Counted from the stretch's first letter, positions 43,272 to 52,195 are shown. The stretch is 64,000 bases of DNA from Bifidobacterium platyrrhinorum (GCF_010667645.1 NZ_WHZV01000008.1:62001-126000), one strand, 5' to 3'. Translations and numbers: made by a program. The notes: generated by a model from the letters alone, not told the origin.

Positions 43272-44549
43272 ATGGTCACTCCCAGAATCAGCTATGCGCA
43301 TCTGCTCGCCAAGCCGAACCCGAAGCATGTCGAGAGCCTCCTGAAGTTCTTCGAGGCCGGATGCTCCAAGCGTGGCACCGGCGGCTTCGGCGTCGAGATC
43401 GAGCACCTGCCGGTGCACGACTCCGACGACACCGCCGTGAGCTACTACGAGCCGAACGGCATCGAGGCGCTGCTCAAGCGTCTCGCCCCGTACTACGACG
43501 AAAGCAAGGAGTACTGGGAGAACGGGCACCTGGTGGGCCTCGCCCGCAAGGGCGTCGCCGTCTCGCTCGAACCGGGCGGCCAGGTCGAGACCTCGATCGG
43601 CATCCTCAACGAGCCGGCCGACCTCAACCAGCTGTACGGCCAGTTCCGCCGCGAGGCCGACCCGATCCTCGAGGAGCTGGGCTTCCGCCTCGTCAACTAC
43701 GGCTACCAGCCGAAGTCGAGCTTCGCGGACGTGCCGGTCAACCCGAAGGACCGCTACGACGCGATGACCGACTACCTCGGCCGCGTCGGCCAGTTCGGCC
43801 CGTGCATGATGCGCTGCTCCGCCTCCACGCAGGTGAGCATCGACTTCGTTGACGAGCAGGACGCCATCGACAAGATGCGCGTCGGCACCGCCATCGGCCC
43901 GATCCTCGCCTGGTTCTTCCGCAACACCCCGTACTTCGAGGGGCGCGTCAACCCGTACCCGCTGCTGCGCCAGCGCATGTGGGACTACCTCGACTTCCAG
44001 CGCACCAACGTGATCCCCGGCCTGTACGACCGCCGCTTCACCTGGGAGGACTACGCGGTGGACGTGCTGTCCACGCCGCTCATGTTCGCCGACCTCACGC
44101 ACACGCCCGAGGCGGTCGAATCCGGTCTGAGCCGCAAGGAGCTGCACCGCGCCGCCTTCCGCGAGAACGCGGGCGACGTGTACCCGGACCGCGAGCTCAA
44201 CGCGTACGAGATCAACCACATCATCTCCACGCACTTCAACGACGTGCGCCTCAAGAACTTCATCGAGTTCCGCCACTGGGATTCGCTGCCGATCGAGCGC
44301 GCCGAACGCCTCACGGAGATCATCGCCTCCCTGTACTACGTGCCGTCCAACCGCATCCGCCTGGAAAGCTACTTCGACGGGCTCACCGAGGAGGACGTGT
44401 TCGAGGCGAAGGCGAACATCCAGGCACATGGCCGCGAGTCCAACCCGTACGGCCAGCCGCTCGACTTCTGGCGCGAGTTCCTCGGCCTCGAGGGCCTGCT
44501 CGAGGACGTCCCCGGAGACCCGAGGCACCCGGACGTCTTCCAGCGCTGA
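43272..44549 (+). CDS. Glutamate-cysteine ligase-family protein (GCS2-like)
   Basis: 425 residues. The N-terminal GFGVEIEHLPV is the conserved GxExE-type metal/ATP-binding start of the GCS2 family. Further motifs are VSLEPGGQVETSIG, MMRCSASTQVSIDF and FIEFRHWDSLP. GCS2 enzymes ligate glutamate to cysteine or another amine in an ATP-dependent reaction. No glutathione synthetase or mycothiol/ergothioneine gene is nearby, so the in vivo product is uncertain. It appears leaderless and is followed by a strong terminator. Confidence 0.85.
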   Translation: MVTPRISYAHLLAKPNPKHVESLLKFFEAGCSKRGTGGFGVEIEHLPVHDSDDTAVSYYEPNGIEALLKRLAPYYDESKEYWENGHLVGLARKGVAVSLEPGGQVETSIGILNEPADLNQLYGQFRREADPILEELGFRLVNYGYQPKSSFADVPVNPKDRYDAMTDYLGRVGQFGPCMMRCSASTQVSIDFVDEQDAIDKMRVGTAIGPILAWFFRNTPYFEGRVNPYPLLRQRMWDYLDFQRTNVIPGLYDRRFTWEDYAVDVLSTPLMFADLTHTPEAVESGLSRKELHRAAFRENAGDVYPDRELNAYEINHIISTHFNDVRLKNFIEFRHWDSLPIERAERLTEIIASLYYVPSNRIRLESYFDGLTEEDVFEAKANIQAHGRESNPYGQPLDFWREFLGLEGLLEDVPGDPRHPDVFQR

Positions 44550-44580
44550 GCCGCGTCCCCACGCGCCGCGCATGAATTCG

Positions 44581-44620
44581 GGGCGGGATGCCGGTGGCGA
44601 TGGCCACGGGCATCCCGCCC
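44581..44620. terminator. Bidirectional terminator hairpin
   Basis: GGGCGGGATGCC (44581-44592) pairs perfectly with GGCATCCCGCCC (44609-44620), with an inner GTGGC/GCCAC helix. It separates the convergent ligase and LacI genes. The U tract is weak (CTTG), so efficiency is uncertain. Confidence 0.65.
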
Positions 44621-44647
44621 CTTGCCGTATCCGGGCCCGTATCCGGG

Positions 44648-45703
44648 TCAGTCCGTCGTATCGTCGCCGGGGGCCCTGCGCGTGGAGGCGCGCCTGACGA
44701 GCGTCGGCTCGAGCAGCATGGTGCCGTGCACGTGGGTGGCGGGGTCCTCCATGTAGTCGAGCATCTGCATCATCGCCTTGCGCCCCATGTCCACGCCCGG
44801 CGCCTGCATCACGGTCAACGGCGTCGGGCTGACGGTCGGCAGGGCCACGCCCTCCGAACCGATGACGGACACGTCGTCCGGCACGCGCAGCGCGCCGCGT
44901 TCCTCCAACCCGATGATGAGGCCCACGGCGACGGCGTCCGAGGCGGCGACGATGCCGTCGGGCGCGGCGTCCGGGTTCCCGGACAGCGTGAGTCCCAGCT
45001 GGTAGCCGTCCTCGATCAGAAGGCCGCCCGAATCGATGAGCGTGAACGTCGCGTCGCCGCCCGCTGCCATCACCGCCTTCTGCACGCCGAGCTGGCGGTC
45101 CTGGATCTGCTCGTAGTCGAACGAGTGCGCCGCGAACGCGACGCGGCGGCATCCGGTGCGGATGAGCTCCTCGGCGGCGACGCGGCCCACGGACAGGTTG
45201 TTCTCGAGGATCGCGCACGCCGGCTCGCATCCGTGCGGGTGCGAATGGTCGATGACGATGACGGGGATGCCCGCCGCGCGCGCGGCAGCCACGTCCTGCG
45301 CGGAATCCTGCACGGTGCTCAGCAGGATGCCGGCCACCTTCATGTCGATGAGGATCCCGACCAACGCGTGCTGGCGTTCGAGGTCGGACGAGGCGTTCAG
45401 GGCGATCACCTGCATGCCGTTCTCCTCGCACACCTCCTGCACGCCTTCGAAGATCGAGGTGAACAGCGAATGCTCGATGTCGGTCATCACGTAGCCGATG
45501 ACCGGCGTGCCCTTGGCGGACGGTTCCGGCGCGGGCGCGGAACGGCGGGGCACGTAGCCGAGCTCGGCGATGGCGGCGCCGATCTTGGCCTTCAGGGTGT
45601 CCGAGACGCGTTCGGGGTAGTTGAGGTAGTTGGAGACGGTGCCGATGGAGACGCCCGCCCGTTTCGCGACATCCGACACGCCGACCTTCCTGCGTGCTGG
45701 CAT
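44648..45703 (-). CDS. LacI-family transcriptional regulator
   Basis: 351 residues; AAGGAGG is four bases before the ATG. The N-terminal helix-turn-helix and hinge are VGVSDVAKRAGVSIGTVSNYLN and VSDTLKAKIGAAIAELGYVP. The periplasmic-binding-protein-like effector domain includes VIGYVMTDIEHSLFTSIFEGV, VAGILLSTVQDS and DGIVAASDAVAVGL. It is divergent from the MFS-GH78-MFS block and is the likely sugar-responsive regulator of it. The 350-base gap between them has several palindromes that could be its operators. Confidence 0.92.
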   Translation of the reverse strand: MPARRKVGVSDVAKRAGVSIGTVSNYLNYPERVSDTLKAKIGAAIAELGYVPRRSAPAPEPSAKGTPVIGYVMTDIEHSLFTSIFEGVQEVCEENGMQVIALNASSDLERQHALVGILIDMKVAGILLSTVQDSAQDVAAARAAGIPVIVIDHSHPHGCEPACAILENNLSVGRVAAEELIRTGCRRVAFAAHSFDYEQIQDRQLGVQKAVMAAGGDATFTLIDSGGLLIEDGYQLGLTLSGNPDAAPDGIVAASDAVAVGLIIGLEERGALRVPDDVSVIGSEGVALPTVSPTPLTVMQAPGVDMGRKAMMQMLDYMEDPATHVHGTMLLEPTLVRRASTRRAPGDDTTD

Positions 45704-45794
45704 GATGCCTCCTTCATGGTCCGTGAGGGCTCACATCATTGGAACCCCGCCTGTTCTCATCTCCACTGTACGACATGGCGAACGAAATCTTCAA

Positions 45795-45983
45795 TGAAAA
45801 ACGCCGCTGTTTTTCAATAGAAATTGAAATATTCAATTTGAAATGGTATATTCAACTCAACGAAATCACCGAGGATTGTCGGCCGGCGATGCGGCGGGTC
45901 TGCGGAGAAATCGCGATAATTCAAGTATTGATGACGATTCGTTGAACCATCTGAGAGGTTGAAATCGTATTGAAATACTTGAA
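45795..45983. promoter_or_regulatory. AT-rich operator region between LacI and MFS genes
   Basis: Several inverted repeats are clustered: TGAAAAAC-GCCGCT-GTTTTTCA (45795-45816), TTCAAT-AGAA-ATTGAA (45813-45828), TTGAA-ATA-TTCAA (45824-45836), and a wider pair TTCAAGTATT (45920-45929) with AATACTTGAA (45974-45983). A-T richness contrasts sharply with the flanking genes. The first repeat is closest to a LacI-type operator. No promoter hexamers are unambiguous. Confidence 0.55.
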
Positions 45984-46054
45984 ACAAGTGAAAGGGCCTC
46001 GCCTGCACCCCGGGCGAAGGCGATGGGAATGGATTCAGCAGTAAGGAAGAACTC

Positions 46055-47365
46055 ATGAACGCTTCAACGAAGCAGGGCAACGGCCTCGGCAAGTACATGC
46101 CGCTCGCCTTCGCCGCCGGCATCGGCTCGATGCTCGGCTCCGGCATCATCGTCGGCCTGTCGGCCACCATCGTCGTGTGGCAGGACGGCCTCGGCCTCGA
46201 CGCCACGCAGGTCGGCCTGCTCTCCGGCATCCTGACCTTCGCCATCGCCTTCGGCTCCCTGTTCGGCGGCCGCATCGCCGATCGCATCGGCCGCGTCCTG
46301 TTCTTCAACTGGATCAACCTGTTCTACGCCATCGGCGCCGCGATCTGCATCTTCGCCGGCGACTTCGCCATGCTGCTCGCCGGCCTGATCATCGCCGGCC
46401 TCGCCTCCGGCGCCGACCTGCCGGTCTCGATGACCGTCGTCTCCCACGACGCCCCCGACGACGCCACCGCCGCGCGCCTCGTCTCCACCACGCAGGTGTT
46501 CTGGCAGGTCGGCGTGTTCATCTCCTTCATCTGCGCGTTCCTCGTCTCCACGATGTCCGGCGCCACCGGCGGCCGCGTGGTCTTCGCCATCCTCGCCGTG
46601 TTCGCCGTCGTCGCCTGGCTGTGGCGCGTTGCCTCCCCGACCTTCCGCCGCTTCCACGAGGAGGCCGACGCCCGCGACGCCGCCCGTCCCGCCGGCGTCG
46701 CCGACGCGGGCAAGGTGTCCGTGACCAAGGTGCTGTTCGGCGCCGACAGGAAGATCCTGCTCACCTACTTCCTCGCCATCGTGGTCTTCTACTGCGGCTG
46801 GAACCTGCTGGCCAACACGTGGGGACAGTTCCAGACCTACATGTTCTCCAAGGCCGGCGCCACCCAGTCGCTCGCCACCGGCCTGGGCATCATCCTCAAC
46901 CTCGTCACCCTCGTCCTCAACATCATCTTCGCCTCCATCGCCGGCGGCAAGTACCGCAACAAGGCGTTCTTCGCCGGCATCGTCATCAGCATCATCGCCA
47001 TGGTGGCCATGGCGCTCGGCGGCGCGAACCTGTGGGTCATCGTCGGCGCCACCGCGTTCATGAACCTCGGCTCCCCGCTCGCCGGCGAGGCCATGTACAA
47101 GGTGTGGACGCAGGAATCCTTCCCGATCGAGATCCGCGCCTCCGTGCAGGGCTTCATCAACGGCTTCTCCCGCCTGTGCTGCGGCCTGTTCGCCCTCATC
47201 ACCCCGGCGCTCGTGCTGCCCGAGACCATCCAGACCACCATGTGGTGCTTCGCCGGCATCGTGGTGATCGAAGGCATCGCCGGCACGATCATGATCCGCG
47301 CCCAGAAGAAGTACGGCACCGACGAGGAACGCCAGCTCGCCAAGGCCGCGCAGGCCGCCGCCTGA
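46055..47365 (+). CDS. MFS sugar transporter
   Basis: 436 residues with twelve hydrophobic segments; TAAGGAAG precedes the ATG. MFS loop motifs are GGRIADRIGRVLFF (TM2-3) and a C-half continuing to PLAGEAMYKVWTQESFPIEIRASVQGF, typical of sugar-porter-like MFS proteins. It is divergent from the LacI gene and followed by an alpha-L-rhamnosidase gene after 139 bases with a GC-rich hairpin. Rhamnoside or rhamno-oligosaccharide import is inferred from that neighbour. Confidence 0.85.
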   Translation: MNASTKQGNGLGKYMPLAFAAGIGSMLGSGIIVGLSATIVVWQDGLGLDATQVGLLSGILTFAIAFGSLFGGRIADRIGRVLFFNWINLFYAIGAAICIFAGDFAMLLAGLIIAGLASGADLPVSMTVVSHDAPDDATAARLVSTTQVFWQVGVFISFICAFLVSTMSGATGGRVVFAILAVFAVVAWLWRVASPTFRRFHEEADARDAARPAGVADAGKVSVTKVLFGADRKILLTYFLAIVVFYCGWNLLANTWGQFQTYMFSKAGATQSLATGLGIILNLVTLVLNIIFASIAGGKYRNKAFFAGIVISIIAMVAMALGGANLWVIVGATAFMNLGSPLAGEAMYKVWTQESFPIEIRASVQGFINGFSRLCCGLFALITPALVLPETIQTTMWCFAGIVVIEGIAGTIMIRAQKKYGTDEERQLAKAAQAAA

Positions 47366-47372
47366 CCCGCCA

Positions 47373-47403
47373 CGGCTCCCCTCCGCGAACAGGAGGGGAG
47401 CCG
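47373..47403 (+). other. Intercistronic hairpin without U tract (MFS-GH78)
   Basis: CGGCTCCCCTCC pairs perfectly with GGAGGGGAGCCG across a seven-base loop, starting right after the MFS stop. The lack of a U run suggests partial termination or mRNA processing instead of full termination. Confidence 0.7.
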
Positions 47404-47504
47404 GTCCCGCATCCGACCGGCATCGGGCGCCGGCGCGACATGCGTCCGCCCCGCGCGCATCCCACACGTACATCCGAACCCACCGACAAAGGAGTCCTCC
47501 CATC

Positions 47505-50213
47505 ATGACCGGCACCACCAACGACACCACGCGCCACGCATCCGAACCGCGGATCGTGCCCGCCACCGCCACCGACGGCCTCGACATCGCCGCCTTCACC
47601 GTCGAGCATTACCCCGGCGACGCCCTCGGCATCCCCGCCGCCCGCCCGCGCCTCAACTGGACCTATGCGCGCGAGGTCCCCGCCGACGCGCAGATCCTGC
47701 TCACGCTCACCCGCCGCACGCCCGGCTCCGCGCCCCGCGAACAGCACACCTACCTGCCCGTCGACGGCAACGTGCTCGTGCCCTGGCAGTTCGAACCGCT
47801 CGTCTCGCGCGAGGAGGCGGCCGCCACCGTGCAGGTCGTCTCCGCCTCGCATCAGCCGCTCGGCGCCCCCAGCGCCACCCTCCGCTTCGAGGCCGGCCTG
47901 TTCGACGAACACGACCACGTCGCCGACTTCGTCGGCCCCTCCTGGCCTGAGGCGGAAAGCGACCACCGCCACCTGCCGCTCGTGCGCACCGAGGTCGAAC
48001 TCAAGGCGGCCCCCGTGCGCGCCCGCCTCTACCTGACCGCGCTCGGCCTGGTCGAAGCGGAGATCAACGGCCGCAAGGTCGGCCATGACGCGCTCACGCC
48101 CGGCTGGACCAACTACGACAACCGCGTCGAGATGTGGACCTACGACGTGACCGACGCCCTCAAGGCAGGCGCGAACGCGATGGGCTTCTGGCTCGGCGAC
48201 GGCTGGTACCGCGGGCGCCTCGGCTTCGACGGCGGCTACGCGAACTACTACGGCGACCGCCTCGGCGTGTTCGCCCAGCTCGAGGTCGAATACGCCGACG
48301 GCACCACCGACGCCGTCTACTCCAACTCCTGGGACCGCCGCTGGAAAACCGCGCCCGGCCCGATCGTCTGCTCCGACCTGTGCGAGGGCGAACGCTACGA
48401 CGCCCGCCTCGAGAAGCCCGGCTGGTCCGAACCCGGATTCGACGATTCCGACTGGAAGCCCGTCGCCGAGGTCTTCTACGATCCCGCACGCATCGAGAAC
48501 CCGTCCGCCTCGCCCGTGCGCGCGCACGAACGCCACGATCCCGTCTCCATCGAACGCATCGGCTCGACCGACGACGGCCGCGGCGTCTGGCTCGTCGACT
48601 TCGGCCAGAACTGCACGCAGCGCATCCGCCTGAACATGCGCGGCCTCGCCGCCGGCCAGAGCGTCACGCTGCGCCACGTCGAGGTCCTCGAACCCGACGG
48701 GACCATCGCCACGCGCACCCTGCGCCGCGGCCAGCAGTGCGACGTGTACACCTCCGACGGCGCCGACGCCTGGTGGGAGCCCCGCTTCGCGATGCACGGC
48801 TTCCGCTACGCGCAGATCGAAGGCTTCGCCGGCGAACTCGCCGCCGACGACATGGACTGCCGCGTCTACCACTCCGTCATGACGCGCGCCGGCGACCTCG
48901 AGACCTCCGACCCGCTGCTCGACCGACTGCACGCCAACGCCGTCTGGTCGATGCGCTCCAACTTCGTGTCCATCCCCACCGACTGCCCGCAGCGCGACGA
49001 ACGCATGGGCTGGACCGGCGACATCTGCCTGTTCGCCCCCACCGCCGCCTACCTGTACGACGTGCACGGGTTCCTGTCCAACTGGCTCAAGGACGTGCGC
49101 GCCGACCAGGTCAAGTGGGGCACCGTGCCGTTCTACGTGCCGTTCGTCCCGCTCGGCGTCTGGGCCCACCCGCAGGCCATCTCCACCTGGGGCGACTCCG
49201 CCGTCGAGGTGCCGTGGACCCTCTACATGGAATCCGGCGACCCGCAGGTGCTCGCCGACGCCTGGGAGCTGAGCCGCGACTGGATCGACGAGGTCGCCGG
49301 ATACCTCTCCGGGGACGGCGTGTGGGACCGCAGGCCCGACTACCCGCTCGGCCAGCTCGGCGACTGGCTCGACCCCACCGCCCCGCCCGAAGACCCCACC
49401 CAGGCCATGACCGAGAAGGAGCTCGTCGCCACCGCCTTCTACGCCCGCTCCTGCGCACAGGCCACGCGCATCGCCGAAATCCTCGGACACGAGGAGGACG
49501 CGCGCCGCTTCGCCGCCCTGCGCGACAAGGTGACCGCCGGCTTCCTCGCCCGCTTCACCCACCTCGACGGCACGATGACCTCCGACACCCAGTGCGCCTA
49601 CGCGCTCGCCATCGCCTTCGGCCTGCTCGACGGCGAACCGGTGCGCAAGGTCAAGGCCGGCAACCGCCTCGCCTGCCTCGTACGCGAATCGGGCGGCAAG
49701 GTGAGCACCGGCTTCGCCGGCACCCCGTTCGTGCTGCCCGCCCTGACCATGACCGGCCACAACGAGGAGGCGTACGCGCTGCTCACCTCCACCGAATGCC
49801 CCAGCTGGCTCTACCAGGTCACGATGGGCGCCACCACCACGTGGGAGCGTTGGGACTCGATGCGCCCCGACCGTTCGCTCAACCCCGGCGGCATGACCTC
49901 GTTCAACCACTACGCGCTCGGCTCGGTGGCCGAATGGATGCACGCGCACATCGGCGGCCTCGAAGCCATCGAACCCGGCTGGAAGCGCTTCCGCGTCGCG
50001 CCCGTCGTCGGCGGGGGCCTCACCCACGCCTCCACCTCCCACCTGACGCCGTACGGCACCGCGGCCGTCTCGTGGGCCCTGGCCGACGACGACCCGGCGG
50101 CCGTCGACCTGACCGTCACCGTGCCGGTCGGCGCCACCGCCGTCGTGGACGTGCCCGGCCACGAGACCGAGGAGCTCGCCGCCGGCGTCCACCGCCTGCG
50201 CCTCGCCCGCTGA
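47505..50213 (+). CDS. Alpha-L-rhamnosidase (GH78)
   Basis: 902 residues, no signal peptide, so cytosolic. AAAGGAG lies about ten bases before the ATG. N-terminal beta domains include LYLTALGLVEAEINGRKVG and WYRGRLGF. The (alpha/alpha)6 catalytic domain has the GH78 signature IPTDCPQRDERMGWTGD (Asp498, Glu499) and later WLYQVTMGATTTWERWDS. GH78 enzymes release terminal alpha-L-rhamnose from glycosides and plant oligosaccharides. It lies between two MFS transporters, an import-and-hydrolyse cassette probably under LacI control. Confidence 0.94.
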   Translation: MTGTTNDTTRHASEPRIVPATATDGLDIAAFTVEHYPGDALGIPAARPRLNWTYAREVPADAQILLTLTRRTPGSAPREQHTYLPVDGNVLVPWQFEPLVSREEAAATVQVVSASHQPLGAPSATLRFEAGLFDEHDHVADFVGPSWPEAESDHRHLPLVRTEVELKAAPVRARLYLTALGLVEAEINGRKVGHDALTPGWTNYDNRVEMWTYDVTDALKAGANAMGFWLGDGWYRGRLGFDGGYANYYGDRLGVFAQLEVEYADGTTDAVYSNSWDRRWKTAPGPIVCSDLCEGERYDARLEKPGWSEPGFDDSDWKPVAEVFYDPARIENPSASPVRAHERHDPVSIERIGSTDDGRGVWLVDFGQNCTQRIRLNMRGLAAGQSVTLRHVEVLEPDGTIATRTLRRGQQCDVYTSDGADAWWEPRFAMHGFRYAQIEGFAGELAADDMDCRVYHSVMTRAGDLETSDPLLDRLHANAVWSMRSNFVSIPTDCPQRDERMGWTGDICLFAPTAAYLYDVHGFLSNWLKDVRADQVKWGTVPFYVPFVPLGVWAHPQAISTWGDSAVEVPWTLYMESGDPQVLADAWELSRDWIDEVAGYLSGDGVWDRRPDYPLGQLGDWLDPTAPPEDPTQAMTEKELVATAFYARSCAQATRIAEILGHEEDARRFAALRDKVTAGFLARFTHLDGTMTSDTQCAYALAIAFGLLDGEPVRKVKAGNRLACLVRESGGKVSTGFAGTPFVLPALTMTGHNEEAYALLTSTECPSWLYQVTMGATTTWERWDSMRPDRSLNPGGMTSFNHYALGSVAEWMHAHIGGLEAIEPGWKRFRVAPVVGGGLTHASTSHLTPYGTAAVSWALADDDPAAVDLTVTVPVGATAVVDVPGHETEELAAGVHRLRLAR

Positions 50214-50255
50214 GCCGCGACCCGATCGGCGAGACCGCCCGCACACAGGGGTCGC

Positions 50256-50285
50256 CCGCCCGTCCGCACGACACCGGACGGGCGG
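50256..50285 (+). other. Intercistronic hairpin without U tract (GH78-MFS)
   Basis: CCGCCCGTCCG (50256-50266) pairs perfectly with CGGACGGGCGG (50275-50285), loop eight bases. It lies between the rhamnosidase stop and the next ribosome site, like the hairpin at 47373. Confidence 0.7.
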
Positions 50286-50328
50286 CGGTCCCGCGCATAC
50301 CGCATACACACGAAAGGGAATACACATC

Positions 50329-51621
50329 ATGGCACTCAAGGAAGAGACCGCCGCCAACGTGCCGTCCGACATCGCCCCGGACAGCGGCCGCCCGCTCACG
50401 ACGGCCGAGAAATGGCGCTTCGGCATCGGCTTCGCGCTGTTCTCGCTGATCTGGATGACCGCCGGCACCTCCGGCTCGCAGGTGCTCCTGCCGCAGCGGT
50501 TCACCGAACTCGGCATCGGCGTGCCCGAGGTGATCCTCGGCACGATGAACTCCGTCGGCTGCGTGTTCGCGCTCGCCGCCAACATCATCTTCGGCGCGCT
50601 GAGCGACATGACGCGCTCCCGCTTCGGCAAGCGCACCCCGTGGGTCGTGCTCGGCGGCCTCGTCACCGCCGCAGGCTACCTGTTCGCCGCCAACAGCGTC
50701 GCGCTCGCCGGCATCGTGGGCGGATGGTGCGTCGTGCAGATCGGCGTGAACATGATGATCGCGCCCGCCGTCGCCGTGCTTTCCGACCGCATCCCCGAAA
50801 GCACGCGCGGCACGTTCTCCGCCTTCTACGGCGGCGCGCAGATCGTCGGCCAGTCCGCCGGCACGTTCCTGGGCGCGCAGTTCATCAAGCACATGGGCGC
50901 GGGCTTCCTCACCGGCGCCGTGCTGTTCGCCGTCACCGGCATCGTCGCGGTGCTCATCTGGCCGCGCGAGCGCTCGTCGAAGGGCGTGGACGTGACCGTC
51001 GAACGCCGCACCGCTGGCGACATCGCCCGCTCGTTCATCCCGCCGACGCGCAACTGCCGTGACTTCTACCTCGCGCTCGTCGGCCGCCTGCTGCTCATGG
51101 TCGGCTGGTCGATGGTCGCCACCTACCAGCTGTACATCCTGCAGAAGTACGTGGGGCTCTCCGTCGACGACTCCGGCACGGTGATCTCCACGATGTCGGT
51201 GATCTCGATGATCGTGCTCATCGTCACCTCCGTGGTCTCCGGCCCGATCTCCGACCGCCTGCGGCGCCGCAAGATCATCGTCGCAGTCGGTTCGGTGATC
51301 ATCGCCGCCGGCATCGCCATCCCGATCGCCATGCCCACCGCGCTGGGCATGATGCTCTACGCGGGCGTCGCCGGCACCGGCTACGGCATCTACATCGCCG
51401 TGGACCAGGCGCTCAACGTGGACGTGCTGCCCAGCCAGGAGGAGGCCGGCAAGGACCTCGGCATCCTCAATCTCGCCAACACGGTCGGCCAGGTGCTCGC
51501 CCCCGTGCTCGTCGGCGGCATCGTCGTGGCGACGAACAGCTACGCGCTGATCTTCCCGATCGCCATCGCCTGCGTGCTCGTCGGCGCCGTGGTCATCATG
51601 CTCATCCGCAAGGTGAAGTGA
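50329..51621 (+). CDS. MFS transporter (glycoside/sugar type, paralogue A)
   Basis: 430 residues, GAAAGGGAA before the ATG. Twelve hydrophobic segments; loop 2-3 is ALSDMTRSRFGKRTPWVVLGG, resembling the GPH/melibiose-type pattern (SDRTRSRFGRRRP). It ends in IMLIRKVK. It is a paralogue of the transporter at 53535 (same loop, same YAGVAGTGYGIYIAVDQALNVDVLP / YAGIAGLGYGVYSSVDQALNVDVLP segment) and of the fragment at the right edge. It follows the rhamnosidase gene. Confidence 0.85.
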   Translation: MALKEETAANVPSDIAPDSGRPLTTAEKWRFGIGFALFSLIWMTAGTSGSQVLLPQRFTELGIGVPEVILGTMNSVGCVFALAANIIFGALSDMTRSRFGKRTPWVVLGGLVTAAGYLFAANSVALAGIVGGWCVVQIGVNMMIAPAVAVLSDRIPESTRGTFSAFYGGAQIVGQSAGTFLGAQFIKHMGAGFLTGAVLFAVTGIVAVLIWPRERSSKGVDVTVERRTAGDIARSFIPPTRNCRDFYLALVGRLLLMVGWSMVATYQLYILQKYVGLSVDDSGTVISTMSVISMIVLIVTSVVSGPISDRLRRRKIIVAVGSVIIAAGIAIPIAMPTALGMMLYAGVAGTGYGIYIAVDQALNVDVLPSQEEAGKDLGILNLANTVGQVLAPVLVGGIVVATNSYALIFPIAIACVLVGAVVIMLIRKVK

Positions 51622-51675
51622 CGGCCTCGCCGTCCCTCACCCTCAGACCCGCCCCGCACCGCAGCGGTGGCGGGT

Positions 51676-51945
51676 CAGGCGCACCCGGCCGGTCCTCGCA
51701 TACGGAATCCCCGGTTGCGGGACGGGAAGCCGGGAGGAACGTACACGGCGACGGCGCTTGTGTACGTTCCTTCCGGCGCTATGACGTCCGGCCGGAGTTT
51801 CCGTACGCGGGGACGGTCCGTCGGTTACGGAAACTCCGGTTGCCGGTCGTCCGACCGGGGATTTCGTATGCAAGGACGGCACGGTGAGTACGAAACCTCC
51901 GGTTTCGGGTCGGGGGCGGAGTGAACGTATACGGAGATGACGCCG
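51676..51945. repeat. Array of ~62-bp palindromic repeats (about 4 units)
   Basis: Hairpins recur every 62-63 bases. The best have arms 51736-51746/51760-51770 (GGAACGTACAC/GTGTACGTTCC), 51792-51805/51826-51839 (CCGGAGTTTCCGTA/TACGGAAACTCCGG) and 51855-51868/51889-51902 (CCGGGGATTTCGTA/TACGAAACCTCCGG). Partial units flank them (right arm at 51701-51714, left arm near 51917). The arm sequence changes between units while pairing is kept. Related sequence with the same period lies at 62047-62190. No coding frame is supported. Confidence 0.75.
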
Positions 51946-51982
51946 CATGTGTGCATTCCGGTCGCGATGGTGGCTGATATCG

Positions 51983-52073
51983 TGATGCCTGATGCCTGAT
52001 GCCTGATGCCTGATGCCTGATGCCTGATGCCTGATGCCTGATGCCTGATGCCTGATGCCCGATGCCCGATGTG
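51983..52073 (+). repeat. Heptanucleotide tandem repeat (TGATGCC)n
   Basis: Eleven perfect copies of TGATGCC (51983-52059) are followed by CGATGCC and CGATGTG. The array ends about 120 bases before the TetR start codon. Seven-base units change frame when the copy number changes, but no gene covers the array. It could vary promoter spacing upstream of tetR. Confidence 0.95.
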
Positions 52074-52164
52074 TCCGGGGAGGGGCTGGGCGTCCGGTGA
52101 TGGTCGATAACGGCCGAGGCACGGATGATCCGGTCATCCGACCCGGTCGTAGATGGTGGGCCGG

Positions 52165-52188
52165 TATCGAGCGGATATTCGATATACT
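52165..52188 (+). promoter_or_regulatory. Leaderless promoter and inverted repeat of the first TetR gene
   Basis: TATACT (52183-52188) lies seven bases before the ATG at 52196. An inverted repeat TATCGA-N8-TCGATA (52165-52170 and 52179-52184) overlaps the -10 and the -10/-35 spacer, a good place for autorepression. Confidence 0.55.
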
Positions 52189-52195
52189 GGCGTGC

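Noticed and set aside
45739..45945. Small plus-strand frame (68 codons) between LacI and MFS
   Set aside because: It lies over the operator region, has no ribosome site, and its AT-rich composition comes from regulatory DNA.
51676..51945. CRISPR-like array of palindromic repeats
   Set aside because: Units are contiguous, about 62 bases, without unique spacers between fixed repeats, and no cas gene is present.
51983..52073. Possible CRISPR array or repeat protein (GIRHQAS repeats on the minus strand)
   Set aside because: The unit is seven bases with no spacers, and the frame lacks a ribosome site and any domain. It is a simple tandem repeat.
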